A stretch of DNA of 64,000 nucleotides from positions 3,410,001 through 3,474,000 of the forward strand of contig NZ_CP045701.2 of the NCBI RefSeq assembly GCF_009601685.2, read 5' to 3'. The stretch comes from Pseudomonas brassicacearum (GTDB taxonomy: Bacteria > Pseudomonadota > Gammaproteobacteria > Pseudomonadales > Pseudomonadaceae). Positions 34,767 through 44,530 of this stretch are shown here, one piece after another. The position numbers and the translations under genes are program-made. Every line of letters begins with the position of its first letter. Position 1 is the stretch's first letter. Below the pieces are notes generated by a model, which had not been told where the DNA came from, searched no databases, and saw nothing but the letters and a program-made list of their open reading frames with translations.

Positions 34767-35859
34767 TGAACTGTTCTCCATAGGTGTTGAACCCCATCAC
34801 CCGTTGTTCGCGCAAGAACTGGCCGATCTGCTCCAGCCCGCCGCGGTCTTCCAGCTCCAGGCGCCGGAGGAAGCAATCGCAGCCGATGGTCAGCAGCAAG
34901 TCGCCGAGGCGCGCCTGCAAACCGTCGAACAGCGTTTGCAGGTTCTGCAGCAAAGGACCGGGGGTCATCGCAGTGAGGACGATGCCGTTCTCCACCGCAC
35001 AGTAGAAACTCAGGCTCAGGTCCGGGTGCACCTGCTGGATGGCTCGCACGTAGTACTGGTCATTGATGCGCACCGCCAAGGGATGGGCGGCGAAGACCCG
35101 GTAGTCGAGGGCGCTCACCGGCACGCCGATGTGCCGGGCGTATTCTTCGGCGGCCGGTTCGGCGTTGAGCTCGTAGACCCGTCGCGAGGCGCTGTCGGCG
35201 CCGGTCACCACCAGTTTTTCCTGTCGGGGCAGGATGTGATGGGTGGTGAAGACTTCGAATTCCAGCCAGGTATTGATCAGCACCACCACCGCCGCGCCAC
35301 TGTGGAACTGGCCTTCGAAGTACACGTGGGTGTGGGTCAGGTAGTTGTCATCGCCGGCCGAGCCGCCGAAATGCGGGATGTCCCCCAGCGCGGCGCTCAA
35401 GGCCGCCAGCACCATTTCCTCGCGGCTGGACAGGCCATCGAGCAGGGTCAAGGCGAAACTGTGACCCTTGATCGGTGCCAAGGCGTTACTGCGACAGCCA
35501 CTCGCCAGGCGCTCGACCATTTGCTGGGCGTCGATCAGGCTGAAGTGCTCCATTTCACCGATCAGCTCGGCGGCAATGGAAAAATGCCGGTGATCGAAAC
35601 CCACCGCCGTCACGCAGTTGCGACCATAGCCTTGGGTGGTGATTTCACCGGCGCTGGTACAGCCCACCAGGCGAATCCCGCCGAAACTCCGGGACAGCGC
35701 CTGGCCCAGGGCCGGCAAATCATATTCGGCGGAACAGAAAAACAGCACGAAGCCCAGATGCGGGTGCAGCAACTGCCGCGCCAACGCCTGGGCCACCTGC
35801 TGGACGTCCGTCGCCTGGGACATGGCGCTCACCACACCTTCGCTCTGGGCCTGCTGCAT
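34696..35859 (-). CDS. nosP: FIST-domain NO-sensing protein NosP-like
   Basis: This 387-residue cytoplasmic FIST protein has an N-terminal FIST_N domain (LLHPHLGFVLFFCSAEYD, IRLVGCTSAGEITTQGYGRN, HFGGSAGDDN) and a C-terminal FIST_C domain (ALDYRVFAAHPLAVRIND, TIGCDCFLRRLELED, VMGFNTYGEQFNGMHINQTF). In P. aeruginosa the neighbour of nahK encodes NosP, a heme protein that senses nitric oxide. Start 35859 follows GGAGG. The gene sits between the ped island and the nos cluster and has the dyad GCTACTTGGGTAGC 34 bp from a -10-like TACACT, linking it to the ped promoters. Confidence 0.87.
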   Translation of the reverse strand: MQQAQSEGVVSAMSQATDVQQVAQALARQLLHPHLGFVLFFCSAEYDLPALGQALSRSFGGIRLVGCTSAGEITTQGYGRNCVTAVGFDHRHFSIAAELIGEMEHFSLIDAQQMVERLASGCRSNALAPIKGHSFALTLLDGLSSREEMVLAALSAALGDIPHFGGSAGDDNYLTHTHVYFEGQFHSGAAVVVLINTWLEFEVFTTHHILPRQEKLVVTGADSASRRVYELNAEPAAEEYARHIGVPVSALDYRVFAAHPLAVRINDQYYVRAIQQVHPDLSLSFYCAVENGIVLTAMTPGPLLQNLQTLFDGLQARLGDLLLTIGCDCFLRRLELEDRGGLEQIGQFLREQRVMGFNTYGEQFNGMHINQTFTGVAIARHRVPGHR

Positions 35860-35923
35860 CTTCGCCTCCGACGGGTGCGTGATAGGAGCCCTGAGTGTAC
35901 GAAGCCGCGTCGAGTCGACGAAT

Positions 35924-35937
35924 GCTACTTGGGTAGC
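35924..35937. promoter_or_regulatory. Ped-island dyad upstream of nosP
   Basis: GCTACTTGGGTAGC has perfect 5-bp arms and GAAT before it, as at pqqA and pedF. The centre is 34 bp from TACACT (35894-35899, minus strand). It is the clearest version of the motif. Confidence 0.6.
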
Positions 35938-36003
35938 GGGTGGACGCTTCCATGGGATGAGATTGATGCACAACGCAGCGAGGGAACTTGCTCCCACCGG
36001 GGT

Positions 36004-36115
36004 CTGTAGGAGCTGGCGAAGCCTGCGATCTTTTGATCTTTCGCTTGAGACTCAAGTGGCTGGGGAAAGATCGCAGCCTCGTTGCACTCGACAGCTCCTA
36101 CACAGCTCCTACAGA
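36004..36115. repeat. Palindromic dispersed element, copy E
   Basis: CTGTAGGAGCTGGCGAAGCC, CTGCGATCTTTTGATC, GATCGCAGCCTCG and CGACAGCTCCTACACAGC lie between the nosP promoter and the nosL stop, separating the ped and nos blocks. Confidence 0.85.
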
Positions 36116-36170
36116 CCTCAGCAGGAGCAAGTTCTTTCGCCACAAAGAGCGGTTCAGTGCCCAGGCTATA

Positions 36171-36698
36171 TCAGTGACTCATCGACGACATGGCGCTCGC
36201 CTGCCCCAGCAGTTTCTGGTCGATGTCATCCAGGCGCAGCACCCGGCCGCCGGTATCGCTGGCGAGTTTTTGTGCCGCCTGGGGATCGGAGAACGAGGCC
36301 AGTACCACGCCCATGGCGCCTTTGAGCCCGCTGCCGATAACGAAGTAGGCGGTGCGGGCGTCGATCAGGTGGGCGTCATCCGGCGTGTCCCAATGGCTGC
36401 GGCCCATGTCGTGGACATACAGCTTGACGTCGGCCCGATGGTTTTCCGGCTGCAACCACCAGCCCAGCATCTCCGCCGGCGAGCAGAATTTCTTCACGCC
36501 CCCTGCCCCGACCGCCGCGCCCTTGGGCCCGGGGAAGTCAGTGATGACCATGCCGCACACATGGCACTCGTCACTGGGATGAAACGCCAGCGCCGCCTCG
36601 CTGGCCGCAGGTGGCTCGGCCTTGCCGCAGGCCGCCAGCGCCAGGCACATCAACACCCCGGCCAGGAGGCGGCCCCCCTTGAGGTACACCTTGTTCAT
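36171..36698 (-). CDS. nosL: NosL copper chaperone lipoprotein
   Basis: This 175-residue outer-facing lipoprotein has a lipobox LALAACG (Cys at 24) and the copper-binding CHVCGM motif, followed by the NosL domain (KKFCSPAEMLGWW, HWDTPDDAHLIDARTAYFVI). It delivers Cu(I) for the CuZ centre of NosZ together with the NosDFY ABC complex. Last gene of the nosRZDFYL operon, 30 bp after nosY. Start 36698 is chosen since it places the lipobox correctly. Confidence 0.93.
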   Translation of the reverse strand: MNKVYLKGGRLLAGVLMCLALAACGKAEPPAASEAALAFHPSDECHVCGMVITDFPGPKGAAVGAGGVKKFCSPAEMLGWWLQPENHRADVKLYVHDMGRSHWDTPDDAHLIDARTAYFVIGSGLKGAMGVVLASFSDPQAAQKLASDTGGRVLRLDDIDQKLLGQASAMSSMSH

Positions 36699-36728
36699 CG
36701 TTGCATGCTCCCTTATCAAGATTGAAAT

Positions 36729-37559
36729 TCACGGGCATCGGCGATTGAACAACCGATAGGCCAGCCATAACGGCACCGCCATCCACAGGCCCAGGCACAG
36801 CCAGAGCAACGGCGCCGACACCGGCAGGTCGCTGCCCAAGGTCAGCACCGCGGCGCCGCTGGACGCCGCATCGAACCCGGACAGGTTGATCAGCCGATAC
36901 ACGTCCGTAGGGTTGAACAGCAACAGCCATGGCAACAGTTCAGGGCTGAAGCGCCCTTCGCTCAGCACCAGCAACGCCAGCAAGGCCAGGTCGAACACCA
37001 GCACGAAGAAAAACCAGATCCCCAGCGCCAATCCGGCGGCGGTGGATTTCTCTGCCGACAAGCTGCTCAGCACATACGCCAACCCGAGGAACACCCAGCC
37101 CAGCAGCGTGCTGGACACCATGAAGCGACCAAAGGCCCAGAGCAGCAGGCTCAACTGGACATCGTCCACCCACAGGGCGATAGCCAGCATCGCGCAGCCA
37201 AAACCGATGAAGGTGGCCAGGGCCAGGATCAGGCCATGCCCCACAAACTTGCCCAGCAGCAATTGGCCGCGGCCCAACGGGTAGGTCAGCAACAGCAGCA
37301 AGGTGCCGCTCTCGTCCTCGCCGACAATCGCGTCATAGGCCAGCAGCAAGGCAATCAGCGGCATCAGGAAGGTCGCCAGGCTGGACAGGCTCGCCACCGT
37401 GGCCGGCACCGAGGTGAACCCCAGTTGACCGGATGCCGCCGCGCCGAGCCAGGCGATGCCGATCGCCAGCACCGCGAACAACAGGCTGATCGCCAATAAC
37501 CAGCGATTGCGCAGGCCATCGCTGAATTCCTTGCGGGCCATGTTCCAGACCGGATTCAT
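36729..37559 (-). CDS. nosY: NosY ABC permease
   Basis: This 276-residue membrane protein has six TM segments ([58 protein letters not shown] and others) and the conserved [20 protein letters not shown] loop typical of NosY. It is the permease of the NosDFY complex for NosZ copper-site maturation. It overlaps nosF in ATGA. Confidence 0.94.
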   Translation of the reverse strand: MNPVWNMARKEFSDGLRNRWLLAISLLFAVLAIGIAWLGAAASGQLGFTSVPATVASLSSLATFLMPLIALLLAYDAIVGEDESGTLLLLLTYPLGRGQLLLGKFVGHGLILALATFIGFGCAMLAIALWVDDVQLSLLLWAFGRFMVSSTLLGWVFLGLAYVLSSLSAEKSTAAGLALGIWFFFVLVFDLALLALLVLSEGRFSPELLPWLLLFNPTDVYRLINLSGFDAASSGAAVLTLGSDLPVSAPLLWLCLGLWMAVPLWLAYRLFNRRCP

Positions 37560-38473
37560 AGGCGGGTCTCCTCGGCCGCGGCACGGACCATGTAATGACG
37601 GTACAAATCTTCCAGTGACGGCGGCTTGATCTCGACATCCGACGGGTCATCCTGGGCCAGTAACTGGCGCAGCAACCTAAGCTTGCTGCCATCCGGCGCG
37701 GACACCTGCACCCCTTCGGCGCCCCAGCCTTGGGTGACGTGTCCTTCACTGTGCCAATGCTGGCGAAGCCAGTCGGCCCGCGACAGGCCCGAGGCGCGGA
37801 TCAACGTCGGCAACCCCGCGTCCTCCCGCAGCCGGGCCAGGCTGCCCAGGGCCAACAGGCGCCCTCGGGTGAGAATCGCGGCGCGGTTGATGTGAGCTTC
37901 CACGCCAGGCAAGACGTGGGAACAGAGAATGATGCTGGTGCCCTGCCAACGCAGGCGGTCGAGCAACTGATAGAGGTCCTGGGTGGCGATGGGGTCCAGG
38001 CCCACGGTCGGTTCATCCAGCAATAACAGCCGCGGTTGGCCGAGCAGCGCCTGGGCCAGGCCGAGGCGCTGGCGCATGCCCTTGGAATACGTCTTCACGC
38101 GCCGTGTCGCGGCCCCCGCCAGCCCGACCTCATCCAGCAAACGCTGCACCTGCTGCGGCGCCGCACCTTTGAGCCGGGCAAAATGGCGCAAGGTTTCCAG
38201 CCCGCTCAACTGCGGATAGAACATCACGTTCTCGGGCAGGTAACCGAGCATCTGCCGCACGCTCGGGTCGCTGGGCGCGCGGCCGAAGACACGTACCTGG
38301 CCCTCGCTGGCCCGCAGCAAACCGAGGATCAGCTTCATGGTGGTGGTCTTGCCCGCACCGTTATGCCCGAACAGGCCGAGCACTTCGCCCTGGGCCAGGT
38401 TCAAGTCCAGCCCGCGCAGCACGGCGACATCACCATAGTACTGACTGACCCCTTCGATCTCGACGACGTTCAA
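37556..38473 (-). CDS. nosF: NosF ABC ATPase (TTG start)
   Basis: This 305-residue ATPase has Walker [10 protein letters not shown] near residue 39, signature [15 protein letters not shown], Walker [14 protein letters not shown] and CSHVLPGVE. The start is a TTG at 38473 overlapping the nosD stop (TTGA), with AGGAGGA 7 nt upstream. No in-frame ATG or GTG gives the conserved [14 protein letters not shown] beginning, and longer frames run into nosD. Powers NosDFY. Weak start plus stop overlap suggests translational coupling to nosD. Confidence 0.92.
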   Translation of the reverse strand: MNVVEIEGVSQYYGDVAVLRGLDLNLAQGEVLGLFGHNGAGKTTTMKLILGLLRASEGQVRVFGRAPSDPSVRQMLGYLPENVMFYPQLSGLETLRHFARLKGAAPQQVQRLLDEVGLAGAATRRVKTYSKGMRQRLGLAQALLGQPRLLLLDEPTVGLDPIATQDLYQLLDRLRWQGTSIILCSHVLPGVEAHINRAAILTRGRLLALGSLARLREDAGLPTLIRASGLSRADWLRQHWHSEGHVTQGWGAEGVQVSAPDGSKLRLLRQLLAQDDPSDVEIKPPSLEDLYRHYMVRAAAEETRL

Positions 38474-39789
38474 GACGCATCCTCCTGGGCACTGTTGCGT
38501 GGCGGGGGTTGGACAGGCGTTTGCATCAGCGGATGACTGTCCATCACCCCGGGGGATTTCATCACCGGGAAGGCTCGCTGCACCCAACGCAGCAGTTCGA
38601 TCCCCGGGCTGTTCATCAACAACCGCACCTGGGGATACAGCCACAGCAGGCGATCGACGTTGTCGTTGGGTTCATAGGCCACATCGCCCAGGCCGTCGCC
38701 GTTGCGATCCCAGCCCAGGTAGTCGCTCCAGTAATTGCCGCGGCCATCCGCCGACCATTCCTGCAGCCGCGTGGCAACGTATTTGACCTGACGCTGGTTG
38801 TGGACGAAGGCATTGCCGGCGATGCGGTTATCCTCCGAGCCGGCGGTCAGGTGGATACCCACGGCGCTGCGCTCGAAATGATTGCCCTCGATGCGGTTGA
38901 ACAACGAGTTGTAAATGAACAGGGCCTTGCCCTCGGCGCCGGTGATCATGGTGTCGCCGGTAGACCCGTCGCGCACATCGGTGACGAAGTTGTCGCGCAG
39001 TGTGGAATAGGTGATGTAGTTCATCAGGATCCCGTAGTTCTGATCCTGTTCGGAGCGATTGCCGATGACCGTCAACTGGCGGCTTTGCATCAAGGCATAG
39101 CCGGTGCGGGTACGCCGGGTGACGTTACCCAGCAGGCGGTTATCGTTGGCGAACATGTAATGCACGCCGTAGCGCAGGTCCTCCAGGACATTGCCCTGGA
39201 GCAGATTGCCATTGGAAGTGTCGATGTAGATGCCATCGCGGGTTTCGCGCACCTGGTTACCGATGACCCGGGCGCCGTGTACGGCATACAAATGGATGCC
39301 ATTGCCACGGTCTTGGGAGCGCAGGCTGGGGTCGCCCTGGATGCGGTTGTCGATCAGGCTGACGTCCCGCGTGCCATCGACCCAGATACCGAAGCCCTGG
39401 CCCTGCATCCGGTTGTCACGAATCACGGCCCCTTGGGCGAGCGGTTGAATGAACACGGCCGCGTTCATGGCCGTCAGGTCGTGGCCCCAGTCCAGGAACG
39501 TACACCCCTGGATCCGCACGTTCGGGGCGCGAATGATCACGCCATTGCCCTCGCCCTGGCCCTGGAATATCGCCTGCGGCGCACAGGTGAGGGTCATGGG
39601 CTGGTCGATGCTGAACGAGCCCCGGTACTGGCCCGCAGGCAGGCGCCATTGCTGGTCGCCCTCGGCCCGCAAAGGCAAATCGGTGATCGGCTGCGGCGCG
39701 CCGAACGCGCCGCCCGATAACAGGCAAAGCACCAGCGCAATGACCGGTTGGCGAGCATGGCCCGCAGGTTGCGGCGTTTTCCCGGTCAT
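38470..39789 (-). CDS. nosD: NosD periplasmic copper-site maturation protein
   Basis: This 439-residue exported right-handed beta-helix protein has a signal peptide ([19 protein letters not shown]) and parallel-helix repeats ([67 protein letters not shown]). The C-terminal NosD region includes [20 protein letters not shown]. It partners with NosFY in copper-sulfide cluster assembly. It lies 26 bp after nosZ. Confidence 0.94.
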   Translation of the reverse strand: MTGKTPQPAGHARQPVIALVLCLLSGGAFGAPQPITDLPLRAEGDQQWRLPAGQYRGSFSIDQPMTLTCAPQAIFQGQGEGNGVIIRAPNVRIQGCTFLDWGHDLTAMNAAVFIQPLAQGAVIRDNRMQGQGFGIWVDGTRDVSLIDNRIQGDPSLRSQDRGNGIHLYAVHGARVIGNQVRETRDGIYIDTSNGNLLQGNVLEDLRYGVHYMFANDNRLLGNVTRRTRTGYALMQSRQLTVIGNRSEQDQNYGILMNYITYSTLRDNFVTDVRDGSTGDTMITGAEGKALFIYNSLFNRIEGNHFERSAVGIHLTAGSEDNRIAGNAFVHNQRQVKYVATRLQEWSADGRGNYWSDYLGWDRNGDGLGDVAYEPNDNVDRLLWLYPQVRLLMNSPGIELLRWVQRAFPVMKSPGVMDSHPLMQTPVQPPPRNSAQEDAS

Positions 39790-39815
39790 TGCACCTGTCT
39801 CCTTGACGAGCCGTT

Positions 39816-41735
39816 TCAGGCTTTTTCAACCAGCATGCGCCCGACCATTTCCATGTGCAGGGCGTGACAGAACCAGCTGCAGTAGTACCAGTGCAAGCCA
39901 GCCTTGTCGGCGGTGAACGTGATGGATGAGGTCTGTTGCGGGCTGATCTCCATGCTGGCGCCGTGGTTGGTCATGACAAAGCCGTGGGACACGTCTTCGA
40001 TCTGGTCGATGTTGGTGATGGTCACCGTCACCTCGTTGCCTTGCTTGACGGTGAACTCCGTCAGGCCATAGGCCGGCGCCATCGAGGTCATGTACACCCG
40101 CACCTTGTTGCCGTCGCGGATGACCTTGTTGTCGGTTTCCAGGTTGATGCCGTCCTTCTTCGCCCGGGCCACGGTGTCGGCGAAAAACGGATCGTTGCGG
40201 TTCCAGATTTTCTGGGTCTTGATCTGGTCGCGCCGCGCGAGAATGCAGTCATGGGGCTCGGCGAAGGCCGGGCCGTCGTGCACCAGTTTCATTTCTTCAC
40301 CGGAAATGTCGATCAGTTGATCGTTCTCCGGGTGCAATGGGCCAGTGGGCAGGAAGCGGTCCTTGGAGAATTTGCACAACACCACCAGCCATTTGCCGTC
40401 CGCCTCGCTGGTTTCGGTGAGGGACGCATGGTTGTGGCCGGGCTGATACTGGACGTCGAGCTTCTGCTTGATGTAATTGACCTTCTCGCCCTTGTAGGCG
40501 CGGATGGCATCTTCCATGTTCCACTTCACCACCTGGCTGTCGATGAACAGGGTCGTGTAGGCATTGCCGCGTCCGTCGAACGTGGTGTGCAGTGGCCCGA
40601 GCCCCAGTTCCGGCTCAGCGACGATCACTTCGCGTGGATCCTTGTAACGGTCGTTGAACAGGTCATCCAGACGGTCGATGGCGATCATCGAGACCGTGGG
40701 CGACAGCTTGCCGTTGGCGATGAAATATTTGCCGTCCGGCGAGGTATTGAGCCCGTGGGGGTTCTTGGGCACGGGAATGTAGCGGGTGAATTCGGAGTCC
40801 TTGCCATCGGTCTTGCGGCCATCGACCACCGGCACCTTGGAGCCGTCCAGGTGGATGAACTTGCCGGCCTTGATCGCCGCCTCGATACGCGGGATGTTGA
40901 ACACCACCACCCAGTCGCGCTCGTTGCGCATCATGCCGCCCAGGTCGTAGGCCTTCTCGGAGTTGTAGCAGGTGCTGGCGGCGTATTTGCCGGTGTAGTC
41001 AGCGTCGGAGTTGTCCAGGTTGCCGTCGACGATCACCTGGAACGCCATTTCCATTTTCTCGGCGTCGATGGCGTTGAACATCGTGAAGCTGTTTTTGTCC
41101 TGCAGGTCGAAGGTATGGCCGTCGTTGGGGTGCGGGATCACGAACTCAGCGTTGGCGAACACGTACTTGGTGTATGGCACCTTTTGCAGGCGCAGGCCGT
41201 GGATGGCTTGCACGTTGGGCACGGTGAGGATCTTGTCGCACTTCATGATGTCCAGGCGAATGCGCGCGACCCGGGAGTTGGCCTTGTCGTTGATGAACAG
41301 GTATTTGCCGTCGTACTTGCCGTCGGTCATGGAGATGTGCGGGTGGTGGCAATCGCCGTTCTGGTACTTGGCGCTGTCGCCCAGGACGCGCTTGCTTTCG
41401 TTGGTCAGGCCCCAACCGGTGGCCGAGTCGACGTTGAACACCGGGATGCGCATCAGCTCACGCATCGATGGCACGCCCAGCACCCGCACCTCGCCCTGGT
41501 GGCCGCCGCTCCAGAAACCGTAATATTCATCCAGCTCCCCGGGCCCGACGTGGATCTTGGACTTGGCCTCCTTGGTCGCCGCAGCCCAGGACTCACGGGT
41601 GAACGTCCCGGCCCCCAGCGCCGTCGCGCCGGCCAGTACGGCCCCCGTCACCGCGCCGGTGCCGAGAAAGCTGCGCCGGCTGACCCCCCTGGGTTCTTCC
41701 ACCGCGCCTGGGATCTGGTTTTTTTTATCGCTCAT
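39816..41735 (-). CDS. nosZ: Nitrous-oxide reductase NosZ (Tat-exported, clade I)
   Basis: This 639-residue periplasmic enzyme reduces N2O to N2. A twin-arginine signal (SRRSFLGTGAV, Arg20-Arg21) marks clade I. The seven-bladed propeller carries the CuZ histidines (GDCHHPHIS and others), and the C-terminal cupredoxin domain carries the CuA site CSWFCHALHMEM. Start 41735 (MSDKKNQIPG) gives the Tat signal; upstream in-frame codons are not conserved in style. Second gene of the operon, 53 bp after nosR. Confidence 0.96.
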   Translation of the reverse strand: MSDKKNQIPGAVEEPRGVSRRSFLGTGAVTGAVLAGATALGAGTFTRESWAAATKEAKSKIHVGPGELDEYYGFWSGGHQGEVRVLGVPSMRELMRIPVFNVDSATGWGLTNESKRVLGDSAKYQNGDCHHPHISMTDGKYDGKYLFINDKANSRVARIRLDIMKCDKILTVPNVQAIHGLRLQKVPYTKYVFANAEFVIPHPNDGHTFDLQDKNSFTMFNAIDAEKMEMAFQVIVDGNLDNSDADYTGKYAASTCYNSEKAYDLGGMMRNERDWVVVFNIPRIEAAIKAGKFIHLDGSKVPVVDGRKTDGKDSEFTRYIPVPKNPHGLNTSPDGKYFIANGKLSPTVSMIAIDRLDDLFNDRYKDPREVIVAEPELGLGPLHTTFDGRGNAYTTLFIDSQVVKWNMEDAIRAYKGEKVNYIKQKLDVQYQPGHNHASLTETSEADGKWLVVLCKFSKDRFLPTGPLHPENDQLIDISGEEMKLVHDGPAFAEPHDCILARRDQIKTQKIWNRNDPFFADTVARAKKDGINLETDNKVIRDGNKVRVYMTSMAPAYGLTEFTVKQGNEVTVTITNIDQIEDVSHGFVMTNHGASMEISPQQTSSITFTADKAGLHWYYCSWFCHALHMEMVGRMLVEKA

Positions 41736-41788
41736 GCTGTGTGCTCCATGAAGAATGAAACGGTCAAGGGACAGGCCATTGGGGTGCC

Positions 41789-43957
41789 TCAAGGCGCCGG
41801 GTTCACCTGCACCACGGGAATCAGTTGCGCATCGGTCACGGTCGCCTTGCCGCGTTTCTTGCGCTTGTTGATCAGCGGCGGGCATTTGTTTTCGTTGTGC
41901 CAGGTCATCTGGCAGTCGAGGCAGTAATGGCATTCGTTGGCATTGATCCGGCCATCGGGATGAATCGCCTGGATCTCGCATTCCTTCGCGCACAGTTGGC
42001 AGGGGTTGCCACATTCCTTACGGCGCTTGAGCCAGTCGAACAACCGCAACCGGGTCGGCATCGCCAGCGCCGCGCCCAGCGGGCAGACGTAGCGGCAATA
42101 GACCTTGCGGGTAAACAGGTTGATCACCAGCAGGCCCACTGCGTACGCCACGAACCACCACTGGCGGTCGAACCTGAGGGTGATGGCGGTCTTGAAGGGT
42201 TCCACTTCGGCCAGCCGTTCGGCGGTGGCCATCGACTCCAGCGAAACGCCGAACAGCACCAGCAAAATGATGTACTTGATCGCCCACAGCCGCTCATGCA
42301 CGGCGAACGGCAACTCGTATTGGGGCACCTTGAGCTTGCGCGCCAGTTCGTTGATCAACTCCTGCAACGCGCCAAACGGACACAGCCAGCCGCAGAACAC
42401 CCCACGCCCCCACAGCAGAATGCTGCCGGCGGTGAACACCCAGAGGATGAAGATCAGTGGATCGGTGAGGAACAGCTCCCAGCGAAAGCCTTCGAACAAG
42501 GCATGGACGAAGGTCAGCACGTTGACCACCGATAACTGGGCCAAGGCATAGCCGCCCAGAAACACGACGGTGAACACCAGGTAGCCGCGGCGTAGCCAAT
42601 GCAACAGCATCGGCCGCCGGGCCAGTGAATCCTGGAAAAACAGGATCGCCGTCAGCACCAGCAGGGCTACGCCAAGCACGCTGATTTCGACACTTTTCTG
42701 GTACCAGAGCGTCAGCCACATCGGCCGGCTGGCTTCTTCGGCCGCCGCCAGTTGTTCGGCGGTCGGCAATGGCCGCTCCAGGTAGGGCTCCGGCAACTGA
42801 TAGGCCAGCTCGAAGCTGCTGAAAATACCGCTGACCGGCCCGGTCTGACGGCGTATCAGCAGTTCCAGGCTCCAGGGCGAACCAGGGTCGAAACGGTGGG
42901 AGGCGCGGACGATGAACACCGCCATTTCGTCGAACTCAGGCATGTCCTCGGCGGCCACGTCATCCAGGCGCTGGAAGTCCATGTCACGGAAGCTGATGAC
43001 GTCGCCGAACTGGCGCACCAGCACCCGATCGAAAATGCCGCCGCGCACATAACCCGAGCCCTTGAAGGAGTAGCGCCCACTGCCCATCACGGCAATGGCT
43101 TGCTCACCGGGCTTGAGTTCGCTCATCAGCCTGCGGTACTGCGCATCGCCCAGCAGGTTACGACCGATGGTGGGCGGGTTGAGGTGGGTGACGTACAGGT
43201 CGATGAACGTGTCGTCGGCCTGCTCGGCGTTGGCGACTTCGACCTGTTCGGCGTCGGTGCCTTTGAAGGTGGCGTTTACTTGACCGCGAGTCAGGTGCAG
43301 GCGGCGTACTGCGCCGTTGCCGGTCAAGGTCTTCCAGTCGGCCGGCTCGTAGATGTCCTCACGCACACGTGCTGGCGCCACCGCCAACCCCGCATTGCCC
43401 TTGACCAGGCCCAGGGACACCGCGACATCGTGGGCGGCACGCATGATGACCTCGTTGACCACCATCGCCGTCACAGTGGCCCCGGCGATGGCATCCACGG
43501 TCACGGCATTCGGGTCGCTGGAATGCCCCACCACCACCCGCTGGTTGACCTTGATGCCGCTGTAGCGTGCGCTGAACGCGTGGAGTTTTTCTTCGGCGAT
43601 GCCGATCAGCAGAATCGGCTCATGGTGTTCGAGCACATAGGCATCGAGAATCACACCGGCCGGATCGAGGATTACCTGAACATTGATCGGTTTGCCGGAA
43701 TAGGCGGGAATGTCCACCACGTCCAGGCTTTGGAACACATAGCCCAGGACCTTGCCGGCAGCGGACAGCGTGCGCACCTTGAACCGCCCTTCGGGCTCGG
43801 AGATCGAGTCGGTCTGGTTCAGGACATGGTGGATGCGCTGTTGCGGGGTGTCACCGTAATCCTTGGCCTGGGCCAGGCCCATGAATAACAGCAGGAAAAC
43901 GAACAGCCCACGGAGCCAGAAGCGGGATAGGTGCAACATCACAAAGGGAGGGGTCAT
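41789..43957 (-). CDS. nosR: NosR membrane flavo-iron-sulfur protein
   Basis: This 722-residue protein has a signal/TM N-terminus (FWLRGLFVFLLLFMGLAQA) and a periplasmic FMN-binding domain with the flavin-attachment-type stretch DAIAGATVTAMVV near residue 157. It then has six TM segments, CGWLCPFG and CRYVCPLG motifs, and cytoplasmic 4Fe-4S motifs (CQLCAKECEIQAIHP, CHYCLDCQMTWHNENKCPP). It supplies electrons to NosZ and is needed for nos expression. Start 43957 or an in-frame ATG at 43939; neither has a strong ribosome site. A perfect ANR/DNR box lies 65 bp upstream. Confidence 0.95.
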   Translation of the reverse strand: MTPPFVMLHLSRFWLRGLFVFLLLFMGLAQAKDYGDTPQQRIHHVLNQTDSISEPEGRFKVRTLSAAGKVLGYVFQSLDVVDIPAYSGKPINVQVILDPAGVILDAYVLEHHEPILLIGIAEEKLHAFSARYSGIKVNQRVVVGHSSDPNAVTVDAIAGATVTAMVVNEVIMRAAHDVAVSLGLVKGNAGLAVAPARVREDIYEPADWKTLTGNGAVRRLHLTRGQVNATFKGTDAEQVEVANAEQADDTFIDLYVTHLNPPTIGRNLLGDAQYRRLMSELKPGEQAIAVMGSGRYSFKGSGYVRGGIFDRVLVRQFGDVISFRDMDFQRLDDVAAEDMPEFDEMAVFIVRASHRFDPGSPWSLELLIRRQTGPVSGIFSSFELAYQLPEPYLERPLPTAEQLAAAEEASRPMWLTLWYQKSVEISVLGVALLVLTAILFFQDSLARRPMLLHWLRRGYLVFTVVFLGGYALAQLSVVNVLTFVHALFEGFRWELFLTDPLIFILWVFTAGSILLWGRGVFCGWLCPFGALQELINELARKLKVPQYELPFAVHERLWAIKYIILLVLFGVSLESMATAERLAEVEPFKTAITLRFDRQWWFVAYAVGLLVINLFTRKVYCRYVCPLGAALAMPTRLRLFDWLKRRKECGNPCQLCAKECEIQAIHPDGRINANECHYCLDCQMTWHNENKCPPLINKRKKRGKATVTDAQLIPVVQVNPAP

Positions 43958-43992
43958 GGACGCCAGGGCTTAAAGACAGGATCTTGGCGATC

Positions 43993-43998
43993 ATGGTA
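43993..43998 (-). promoter_or_regulatory. -10 element of the nos operon promoter
   Basis: TACCAT on the minus strand. With the ANR box centred at 44028.5 this is where the -10 of a class II FNR-type promoter should fall (predicted start near 43987). Confidence 0.6.
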
Positions 43999-44021
43999 GG
44001 GGCCGGCCCCTTCTTCGGCCC

Positions 44022-44035
44022 TTGATTGAAATCAA
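44022..44035. promoter_or_regulatory. Perfect ANR/DNR (FNR-type) box of nosR
   Basis: TTGATTGAAATCAA matches TTGAT-N4-ATCAA exactly. It is placed 65-78 nt upstream of the nosR start with a -10 at class II spacing, indicating activation under low oxygen (ANR) or nitric oxide (DNR). Confidence 0.85.
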
Positions 44036-44107
44036 CTTGGGAAAAACTTAAACCCGAATCCATGTACAGACGCGAGCCTTTTTTGCGGCGAGCGCACTCC
44101 CGCTGGA

Positions 44108-44303
44108 GCAGTAGGAACTGCGTAGGTGCTGCGTAGGTGCTGCATAGGAGCTGTGTAGGAGCTGTGTAGGAGCTGTGTAGGAGCTGTGTAGGAGCTGTCG
44201 AGTGCAACGAGGCTGCGATCTCTCCCCAGACACTTGAATCTCAAGCGAAAGATCAAGATCAAGATCAAGATCAAAAGATCGCAGGCTTCGCCAGCTCCTA
44301 CAG
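44108..44303. repeat. Palindromic dispersed element, copy F (longest)
   Basis: About eight 11-bp GTGTAGGAGCT-type units (outer ones decayed to GCGTAGGTGCT), the core TCGAGTGCAACGAGGCTGCG, a four-fold AAGATC centre and closing GCCAGCTCCTACAG. It lies between the divergent nosR and uvrA promoters. Confidence 0.9.
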
Positions 44304-44530
44304 AGCCCAGCGCGAGCAAGCGCCCTCGTCAGTTATCGGGGGGGCGTATCCATGGGAAAATCTGCAGATGCGTTTCTCATCTCATGCGCCCAGAGTAAAT
44401 TTTTATCGCACGCGAACGGTTGAACCCGGTCGCATAATTGTCAGCGCTGTGATCCAGTCCACTCTGCCATCGCCATAATGCAACGCCATAACGCCATGAA
44501 GCGTTGCCCCGACGTCACAAGGAATGCCCG
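44304..44530. other. Leader region of the uvrA-like gene
   Basis: These 227 bp lie between repeat copy F and the uvrA-like start. I see no gene. No LexA-type CTG-N10-CAG site was evident, so SOS control is not supported by this sequence. Confidence 0.45.

Noticed and set aside
43851..44319. ORFs encoding repeats such as [11 protein letters not shown]
   Set aside because: These are translations of the 11-bp tandem repeat in the palindromic element, not proteins.
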